Part shown: positions 58,590 to 64,000 of the stretch, piece by piece
How positions within the stretch are numbered: position 1 is the first letter of the stretch
Layout of the letters: every line of letters begins with the position of its first letter
The notes under the pieces: model-generated
What the model saw: the letters and a program-made list of their open reading frames with translations, nothing else
Told to the model about the DNA's origin: nothing
Databases searched by the model: none
Made by a program: the position numbers and the translations under genes
NCBI RefSeq assembly: GCF_019207085.1
Contig: NZ_JAATOM010000001.1
Span: forward strand, 310,001 to 374,000
Direction of reading: 5' to 3'
DNA length: 64,000 nt
From: Variovorax sp. dw_308
GTDB taxonomy: Bacteria > Pseudomonadota > Gammaproteobacteria > Burkholderiales > Burkholderiaceae_C

Positions 58590-59569
58590 AAAGAGTGCGT
58601 CAGGTGGGCGTCGATCGAATACTTGAAGTCGAAGACGAATTGTCCCCAGACAAGCCTTTGCACCGTCACGGACAGCGTGTCCTTTTCCCCGACGCGGTAG
58701 TCAAAACCGGCGCCGACACTGGCGTAGTTGTGCATGGCGCGCTGATCGTGGTGATACCAGAGCTCGGTGGTCTGGTCATAGTCCCCGGTGTAGCCATGGC
58801 CCTTCTTGCCGAGAGCAAACGCCTTGACCGTCCATGCATCGTTGAGAAAGTAGCCCAGTTCAAGGTCCAGCCGGTTGTGGTCGATGCTTTGGCCCAGCGT
58901 CTTCTCGGCGAAGACGTGACCCACGTTCACGCGGTAATAGATATTGCTCAATTCGAATTGATGCGCGACCTCCACCGCGACTTCCAGTTTCCGCAAATCC
59001 TGGCCGGGCGCGGCTTGCGCGAAGAAGGTGTAGTTGTGGCTGGGTATGTACGCCGTGACCGACGGTTTGATCAGATAGTCGCCGACATTGGTGTGATAGG
59101 CCACGCCGACGTTCCAGTCCTGCCACGTGCCGTGGTAATGGCCGTCGTCGAGGAATTTCGATTCGGGGTGCGGCTGCACGGGCACCGTTGCGCCTCGGCA
59201 TTGCGGCGGCGCCTGGGAGACGCAGTGCGGCGAGTCGCCGCCGTAGCGGCTTTCGATGAACGGAATGCCCAAGTACGCTGACCAGCTGTCCGCAAAGAAG
59301 TATTCCGCGTTGAGCGAGAGGCTTTGCACTCGCACAGCACCAATCGGCGCTTTTCCGCCTGGTACCGGCGCGAAAAAACCGTCGATGTAGGTGTTCTGAT
59401 AGCCGATGGACATCCAGCCGTGTCCCTTGGCGGTGCTGTCTTGCTCGGTCAGATCGAGCGCGGGCACCACGAAGGCATTGCCGATCTGCGCGGCACACGG
59501 CATTGCGCAGATCGCGCCCATGGTGGTCAGCAAGGTTGGCAGCAAGCCCCCACGGACGGGCAGCCCCAT
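58586..59569 (-). CDS. Outer-membrane beta-barrel protein of the phenol-degradation meta-pathway (SphA-like) type
   Basis: A 327-residue protein. A signal peptide (GLLPTLLTTMGAICAMPCAA) is followed by alternating hydrophobic and polar strands, and the chain ends in Phe (AHLTHSF), the usual outer-membrane insertion signal. The composition and the GFFAPVPGG segment near the start resemble the transporter family of meta-pathway phenol degradation. It probably forms a channel for hydrophobic compounds. The ATG at 59569 is chosen for its signal peptide; a GTG at 59626 would overlap the upstream gene by 8 bp. It follows a secreted receiver-like protein gene in one operon. Confidence 0.78.
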   Translation of the reverse strand: MGLPVRGGLLPTLLTTMGAICAMPCAAQIGNAFVVPALDLTEQDSTAKGHGWMSIGYQNTYIDGFFAPVPGGKAPIGAVRVQSLSLNAEYFFADSWSAYLGIPFIESRYGGDSPHCVSQAPPQCRGATVPVQPHPESKFLDDGHYHGTWQDWNVGVAYHTNVGDYLIKPSVTAYIPSHNYTFFAQAAPGQDLRKLEVAVEVAHQFELSNIYYRVNVGHVFAEKTLGQSIDHNRLDLELGYFLNDAWTVKAFALGKKGHGYTGDYDQTTELWYHHDQRAMHNYASVGAGFDYRVGEKDTLSVTVQRLVWGQFVFDFKYSIDAHLTHSF

Positions 59570-59618
59570 GCGCCGAGAGGGGCGCCCTCGTTCGTGTTTC
59601 GAGCACACGGTGGGTTCG

Positions 59619-60113
59619 CTAGGCACTCATCGCCTGCTCGATGGCCTTGAGCAGGTCGTTGAAGTTCCCGGTCACGAGCCGCGGAAAGCGCGCTCGCATT
59701 TCGCGCTCGTGCGAAGCCTCGTCGAGCACCGGGATCAGCTTTGGCTCGGGAGCGGCCTTCGCGATCTGGCCGGTTGCTGCCAGCATGTCGTCTACGTAGG
59801 CGACGATCACGTCGTAGTGATTCTGCGCCAGCGCATGCCCCAGTTCGCCCGATCCTCGCGCCATGCTGACCTTGTGGCCCACCTTCTCCAGGTTGTCATG
59901 GAGCCTGGCATCGGTGGCCGCAGGGCGCCTGGCGTTGCCCGCCGGACCGTCCGAGTACAGAAGTATGGCCGCTGGATTGTGGGTCACGAAGGCGTGGTAG
60001 CGCATCGTACCGAGCGCGCGAAGCATCACTTCGCCGCAGGCTTGGGCCCGCGATGCGGCGGCGCAGAGGGTGACGACCAAGACTGCCGATGTCTTCCTTC
60101 TAAGGGCATTCAT
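59619..60113 (-). CDS. Secreted protein with a receiver-like fold, unknown function
   Basis: A 164-residue protein. A signal peptide (ALRRKTSAVLVVTLCAAASRAQA) is followed by a chain with response-regulator-like order: AAILLYSDG, LHDNLEKVGHKVSMARGSGEL, HYDVIVAYVDD, PKLIPVLDEA and FNDLLKAIEQAM. An Asp pair near the expected phospho-acceptor position (YVDD) is present, but with an export signal it cannot be phosphorylated by cytoplasmic kinases. AGGAGAA precedes the ATG at 60113. The downstream gene encodes an outer-membrane barrel protein. The fold assignment is an inference from pattern. Confidence 0.65.
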   Translation of the reverse strand: MNALRRKTSAVLVVTLCAAASRAQACGEVMLRALGTMRYHAFVTHNPAAILLYSDGPAGNARRPAATDARLHDNLEKVGHKVSMARGSGELGHALAQNHYDVIVAYVDDMLAATGQIAKAAPEPKLIPVLDEASHEREMRARFPRLVTGNFNDLLKAIEQAMSA

Positions 60114-60182
60114 CGCTGTTCTCCTGGAACATACGGGCCGTGGACTACGTTGACCGGGGGGTAGGGCACTGTACACCTCGCC

Positions 60183-60203
60183 TCGACGATCGTCGATGGT
60201 CAA
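60183..60203 (-). promoter_or_regulatory. Palindrome in the promoter region of the receiver-like protein operon
   Basis: TCGACGATCGTCGA (60183-60196) is a perfect 14-bp palindrome. On the minus strand a -35-like TTGACC (60203-60198) lies directly upstream of it. No clear -10 sequence follows at the usual distance. The site is about 80 bp upstream of the start codon and is a candidate operator. Confidence 0.4.
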
Positions 60204-60322
60204 GCGCCCCGGCTACGCGGTGCCAGCATAGGCATTGCCGCCCGTAGCGGCGGGCTCTTCCGACGAACGCCCCGAAATCCCGGACGAACCGCGACAGGCG
60301 CGGACGAATCCAGTTCATGGCG

Positions 60323-61063
60323 CTACATGTGCTTGAACAGATGCGCGTTTGCCGCGCTGACCCGCAGCGTCTCCGGACGCTCCTTCAGGCGGAGATCGAG
60401 ATGGCCTGCCAGCGCGCGCCGCACGCTCTTGATCGCATTGATGTTGACGATCACGCCGCGGTGGATCTGCCAGAACATCTCCGGATCCAGCCGCTCGACC
60501 AACTCCTTCAGCGGCGTCGTGATCAGCGATTCGCTCTCGGCCGTGACGACGGCGATGTACTTGTTGTCGGCCCGGAAGTAGCAGACGTCCTCCACGGTGA
60601 TCAGGTGGATGTCCGCGCCGCGCAGGACGGTGATCCAGCGCAAGCGATCGCTGGTGGCTCGACGCTGGAGTTGCTCGAGCAGGCCGCTCATGTCGGCCGG
60701 CGGCGCGGCCAGGCGCTCCTTCACGCGGTGCAGCGCCCGCGCCAGGCGTGCCGGGTCGAGGGGCTTGAGCAGGTAGTCGACGGCGCCCTCCTCGAAGGCC
60801 TGCACCGCGTACTGGTCGAACGCCGTGATGAAGACCACATGGGCGCGCGTGCCCATCGCACGCGCAACCTCGATCCCGGTGAGGCCCGGCATCTTGACGT
60901 CCAGGAACAGCACCTGCGGCCGATGCCGCTCGATCTGGCGCAGCGCCTCGTGGCCATCGTGCACCATGGCGCAGATGACCAGCCCGGGCCACAGGCGCCC
61001 CAGTTCCTCGCGGATTTCCGCGGCCAGTACCGGTTCGTCTTCAGCGATCAATGCCGTGGTCAT
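60323..61063 (-). CDS. LytTR family response regulator
   Basis: A 246-residue regulator. The receiver domain has the acidic pair near EDEP (9-10), the phospho-acceptor Asp55 (LFLDVKMPG) and Lys100 (YLLKP). The C-terminal LytTR DNA-binding domain (about 135-246) contains ITVEDVCYFRADNKYIAVVT and WQIHRGVIVNINAIKSVRR. It should be phosphorylated by the upstream LytS-like kinase. Its start overlaps the degenerate kinase gene by 23 bp, so the three genes form one tightly coupled operon. Confidence 0.95.
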   Translation of the reverse strand: MTTALIAEDEPVLAAEIREELGRLWPGLVICAMVHDGHEALRQIERHRPQVLFLDVKMPGLTGIEVARAMGTRAHVVFITAFDQYAVQAFEEGAVDYLLKPLDPARLARALHRVKERLAAPPADMSGLLEQLQRRATSDRLRWITVLRGADIHLITVEDVCYFRADNKYIAVVTAESESLITTPLKELVERLDPEMFWQIHRGVIVNINAIKSVRRALAGHLDLRLKERPETLRVSAANAHLFKHM

Positions 61064-62204
61064 CGTGGTCTCCCAGCAGAAGAGGCAGATCGAGCGTCAG
61101 GCACGGCGGGGCCGCCGAGACGGCCAGGCGGGCGGTCTGCCCGAACAGCCGCCAGAGCTGCTCGTGCAGCGGCGCGAGATTGGGCTGCGCCAGCACGCCC
61201 GGGATCCCGGTCAGGTCAGCGGGGCTCGGCTGCAGCGTGACGATCAGACGCTGCCCGACGAGTTCTGCGTCCAGGCACCACTCGACCTCCGTGGCACGCG
61301 GCACCGCCAGCACTTCGCGCAGCAGCGGCAGCACCAGCATGGGAGCGATGCCGATCTTGGCGCTATCGGGCGTCATGTGCAGCCGGATTCGGTTACGCGC
61401 GCGCCCCGCACTCCCCGACACCCGCAGCCAGGCCTCGACGAGCGCAAACTCCCGCTCGATGGTGGAGGTGTCGGCGCCCCCACCGGGCTGCATGGCGCGC
61501 AGCAACGTGATCAGTTCGGCCAACAAGGCATCTGCAGCCTGTGGTTCGCGATCGTGCAAGTCGCCAACCCGCCGGAGCGCATCGAACAGCAATTGCGGCT
61601 CGACGCGCGACTGAAGGGCGAGCAATCGCGCCGTCTGCACCCGCTGCTCGCTGCGCACGCGTTCGGTTTCGGCAGCCTGGGCCCGGCGCGTCGTCCGTTG
61701 CGTGACGCGCCAGTAGGCGTAGATCGACACGCCAAAGCCGAATTCGTACAACGCGACCAACATCCACCACACGAGCTGTGCCACGCCCTCATCCTGCCCC
61801 GTGATGAAATTGCTTGGACCCGGTTCAGCGGATCGTTGGAATTCGAAGACAAGGCCGTACAGCCGTGTGATGGCCGGATCGAAAACGACGAGCGCGATGA
61901 CGGCCAACCCGTATGCACGCAGCGGGGATACACCATCATCGAAAGCCTCGTCGGCGATCAGCACGGCATATATGACTGGAATATTGGCGACCGCCCAAGC
62001 GCCTTCGAGGTAAGGAACAAGGGGGTCGACCAGTTCCACTGGCGGAAAGAAAATCCCCCCGAGCGGATTGATTGCATTACGCACGATGGAGATCAGCAGC
62101 GCCAGCAGCACGTGCCGCCAACCCATCCGACGCCAGGCTCGCGCCGCCCACGCGCCGAGGCACGAGCGCGGCATCGTGAGTCTCTTGTGTGAGAGCACCT
62201 TCAC
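61041..62204 (-). CDS. Degenerate LytS-type sensor histidine kinase (pseudokinase)
   Basis: A 387-residue membrane protein with about five membrane segments in the first 165 residues, then a kinase-like region. In LytS-type kinases the phospho-acceptor His stands in IEPHFLFN; here the segment is VEPQLLFDAL, so His is replaced by Gln204 and Asn by Asp. The Asn of the ATP-binding N-box (normally ENALKHG) is also missing: the region reads VLPLLREVLAVPR. It can therefore neither accept phosphate nor, probably, bind ATP normally. GTG at 62204 overlaps the intact kinase stop (GTGA). An ATG at 62174 is the alternative start. It may sense or regulate rather than phosphorylate. Confidence 0.85.
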   Translation of the reverse strand: MKVLSHKRLTMPRSCLGAWAARAWRRMGWRHVLLALLISIVRNAINPLGGIFFPPVELVDPLVPYLEGAWAVANIPVIYAVLIADEAFDDGVSPLRAYGLAVIALVVFDPAITRLYGLVFEFQRSAEPGPSNFITGQDEGVAQLVWWMLVALYEFGFGVSIYAYWRVTQRTTRRAQAAETERVRSEQRVQTARLLALQSRVEPQLLFDALRRVGDLHDREPQAADALLAELITLLRAMQPGGGADTSTIEREFALVEAWLRVSGSAGRARNRIRLHMTPDSAKIGIAPMLVLPLLREVLAVPRATEVEWCLDAELVGQRLIVTLQPSPADLTGIPGVLAQPNLAPLHEQLWRLFGQTARLAVSAAPPCLTLDLPLLLGDHDDHGIDR

Positions 62205-63274
62205 ACCGCATGCACAGGGAAGTGAATTTGCGCCACGACACCACGCGGCTGGTTGAGTTGCAGCGACAAGCCCGCCGCCGCACCGTACATCGCCCTCAGG
62301 CGCGCACGGATGTTGGCCAGGCCGGTGCCACCGCCCGACCCCGGCACGAGACCGTGCCCCGTATCGGCCACCTGGAGCACGAGCATGTCGTTGGCTTCGG
62401 TGGCGACGATGCTGATCGATCCGCCCTCGGCGAGCGGACTCAACCCGTGTTTCAGCGCGTTCTCGATCAACGTCAGCAGCATCATCGGCGGCACGATGTG
62501 CCGGCCGAGAGCGTGTGGAACGTCGATGTGAAACTGGAGCCGCGCGCCCATGCGGACCTGGTGCACGGCGAGGAACGCCCGGATCAGCTCGGCCTCGCGC
62601 GCAAGCGTCGAGCTGTCACCGCGCATCCGCGGGAGCGCGCTTTCGAGGTAGAGCATCAAGTCGACGAGCATCGCGCGGCCCGCCCTGCCGTCCGTGCGCA
62701 ACAGCCGGCGCACGTTAGCCAGCGAATTGAAGAGAAAGTGCGGCTCGATCTGCGCCTGCAGCACCTGCAAGCGCCCCGCCGCCAGTTCGCTCTCCAGCCG
62801 GACGCGATTCAATTCGGCTTCATGCAGCGCCGCCGCCGCGCGAAGGCTTGCCCAGCGATATTCACCGAGCACGCCCACCAGCAGCGCGAGCACGAACATC
62901 GTGTGCAGCATGTAGGGCCGCTCGCCATCCGAGACGGGCTCGCCGCTCAGCACAAGCGTCAGGCCGTCTTCGGCGAACCAACCCGCAGCGGCGGCCGTGA
63001 AGATCACCAGCGCCAACGCCGGCCAGCGCAGCGCCCGGCGCTCGGGCAGCCATGCCGTGCCGAGCCGCAAGACCAGAAGCAATGCCGCCACCGCCACCAG
63101 GGCACGCAGAAAGCACCAGGCAAACTCAGGCCACGCGTCCGAGAAGGACTCGAGGAAGAAGAGCCACAGGCTTTCGAACGACGCGAGCATCAGCGCGCAG
63201 GCGACGCCGGCCGTCAGCCAGATCGCGACGTTCTCGAACCACGAGCGATGGCGCTGGAACGGAACACCGGCCAT
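62201..63274 (-). CDS. LytS/YehU-type sensor histidine kinase
   Basis: A 357-residue inner-membrane kinase. Four or five membrane segments fill the first 135 residues, followed by a short coiled coil. The kinase core has the acceptor His179 (IEPHFLFNSLANV), the N-box Asn272 (LIENALKHGL), the G1 box DTGHGL (304-309) and G2 GTGLANIRARL. All catalytic motifs are intact. The partner is the LytTR response regulator two genes downstream; between them lies a degenerate paralogue. The signal sensed is unknown. The ATG at 63274 gives a compact N-terminus before the first helix. Confidence 0.93.
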   Translation of the reverse strand: MAGVPFQRHRSWFENVAIWLTAGVACALMLASFESLWLFFLESFSDAWPEFAWCFLRALVAVAALLLVLRLGTAWLPERRALRWPALALVIFTAAAAGWFAEDGLTLVLSGEPVSDGERPYMLHTMFVLALLVGVLGEYRWASLRAAAALHEAELNRVRLESELAAGRLQVLQAQIEPHFLFNSLANVRRLLRTDGRAGRAMLVDLMLYLESALPRMRGDSSTLAREAELIRAFLAVHQVRMGARLQFHIDVPHALGRHIVPPMMLLTLIENALKHGLSPLAEGGSISIVATEANDMLVLQVADTGHGLVPGSGGGTGLANIRARLRAMYGAAAGLSLQLNQPRGVVAQIHFPVHAV

Positions 63275-63599
63275 GACATTGCCTTTGATCCTGTGGTTAT
63301 CGGCCGATCTCGCATGCGAGCCTCGAGCCAGGAGTCTTCGCGGAGCCTGTTCGCCTCCCACGCTGGGGGCTGCGCGCCGGTTTGACATCATTGCCGCCGG
63401 CTGTCAAGGCCAACGTGGATCTGCGCAGCTTAGGACGGGCCAGGAGGCGGCTCCAGCCGAATCCGATGAAGTGCCCGATTTCCGGTGCCAGTTCCCGCCG
63501 AATCCGACATCCGGGCCCGTCGAGCCGCTCGACCTCAGCGCCATGGGCATCGCCGGGATTTGCTCCCTCTCCCCGGAGGGGAGGGGAAGAAGACCCGAC
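63275..63599. other. Intergenic region with a hairpin repeat
   Basis: This 325-bp gap separates the kinase start from the ABC permease stop. It holds the promoter of the kinase operon and, near 63553-63586, a strong hairpin. No gene was recognised. Confidence 0.5.
63553..63586 (+). repeat. Terminator-like hairpin element, copy 2
   Basis: The plus strand reads ATTTGCTCCCTCTCCCC, GGA, then GGGGAGGGG, giving a stem of about nine pairs. It matches the element at 57407-57440 (there on the minus strand) over about 34 bp. It lies 14 bp beyond the ABC permease stop and may end that transcript. Confidence 0.6.
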
Positions 63600-64000
63600 T
63601 CACTCGCCCTGTGAACCGCGGTGCGCCCAGCCCGTCGTGTGCTTCTCTATCGCGCTGAAGATCTCGTACATCACCATCGCCATCGCGCCCACCACCACCA
63701 GCCCCGCAAAGGCCAGCCCCATCTGCATGGCCGAGCCGGCCGAGATCAGCAGGTAGCCGATGCCTTCGTTCGCCGCCGTCATCTCGCTCACCGTCGTGCC
63801 CACGAACGCCAGCGTGATCGCGACCTTGAGGGAGGCGTAGAAGTAGGGCATGGAGCGTGGCAGGCCGATCTTCATCAACACGTCCAAGCGCTTCGCGCCG
63901 AGCACGCGCAGCACGTCTTCCAGTTCCGGCTCCAGCGTGGCCAGCCCGGTGGCGATGTTGACCATGATCGGGAAGAAGCTGATGAGGAACGCGGTCAGGA
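63600..64000 (-). CDS. ABC transporter permease, SsuC/TauC type (3' part; start outside window)
   Basis: The frame is open to the window edge and ends at the TGA at 63602-63600, giving about 132 C-terminal residues. FLISFFPIMVNIATGL and the EAA loop EDVLRVLGAKRLDVLMKIGLP are typical of the nitrate/sulfonate/taurine permease group of ABC importers; the EAA loop contacts the ATPase. The last helices (LAFAGLVVVGAMAMVMYEI) are present. Partner ATPase and binding-protein genes would lie upstream, outside the window. The substrate cannot be inferred from this part. Confidence 0.9.
   Translation of the reverse strand, partial: LTAFLISFFPIMVNIATGLATLEPELEDVLRVLGAKRLDVLMKIGLPRSMPYFYASLKVAITLAFVGTTVSEMTAANEGIGYLLISAGSAMQMGLAFAGLVVVGAMAMVMYEIFSAIEKHTTGWAHRGSQGE

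Noticed and set aside
1..64000. CRISPR arrays, tRNA or rRNA genes, prophage or transposase genes
   Set aside because: No regularly spaced repeats, no cloverleaf or rRNA-like stretches and no integrase, transposase or phage structural proteins were recognised; small tRNAs could still be missed by eye.

Overview
The window is a GC-rich stretch of bacterial chromosome, coding densely on both strands. The gene content points to Burkholderiales, family Comamonadaceae, most likely Variovorax or a close relative: Bug/TctC solute-binding proteins beside acyl-CoA catabolic genes, an Lrp-paired acetolactate synthase, SPW and DUF3606 proteins, UreD, BglX and OpgG, plus several palindromic intergenic repeats. 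This placement is inferred from gene families and was not checked against a database. No rRNA, tRNA, CRISPR array, prophage or insertion sequence was seen. The mobile-type content is limited to one toxin-antitoxin pair and the small palindromic repeats.

Layout. 1-6.2 kb: end of a PhoD-like phosphatase, an MFS exporter, a Na+/H+ antiporter, two glutathione transferases and small proteins. 6.4-9.7 kb: a very large zinc-ribbon/nucleotide-cyclase/ATPase/TPR protein. 9.9-14.6 kb: dienelactone hydrolase, acetolactate synthase divergent from an Lrp-type regulator, and an MFS carrier. 14.8-22.3 kb: two MgtC-family membrane proteins, one with a strikingly structured leader; a crotonase/TctC/acyl-CoA dehydrogenase operon; a degenerate LysR-TctC fusion pseudogene; and a secreted serine hydrolase. 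22.4-24.8 kb: a MarR/isochorismatase-like/MFS operon. 25-33.7 kb: HAD lipoprotein, TetR plus amidohydrolase divergent from a tautomerase, aldo/keto reductase, quinone-reductase-like enzyme, a ParDE-type toxin-antitoxin pair, a second tautomerase and an MFS carrier. 33.7-37.4 kb: ParB-like protein, a DUF4124 protein, an isolated ureD, a GrlR-like protein and a small membrane protein. 37.5-48.6 kb: a two-subunit molybdenum hydroxylase, a MalT-type LuxR regulator, and a minus-strand cluster of CoA ligase, saccharopine-dehydrogenase-like protein, two SDRs and a deaminase. 49-57.4 kb: tag-bglX divergent from opgG-osmC, then a Rieske oxygenase, a lipoprotein and a second deaminase. 57.4-64 kb: a winged-helix regulator, a secreted receiver-like protein with an outer-membrane barrel protein, a LytTR two-component operon containing an intact kinase plus a degenerate kinase, and the end of an ABC permease.

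The main candidates for something new are these. First, a leader upstream of the first mgtC-like gene in which one 8-nt segment can pair perfectly with either of two others. Second, the intact kinase/pseudokinase/LytTR regulator operon. Third, a cyclase domain with Asp where the purine-recognising Lys is expected. Fourth, the secreted receiver-like protein coupled to a barrel protein. A family of palindromic elements that begins at or just after stop codons also deserves a genome-wide search.
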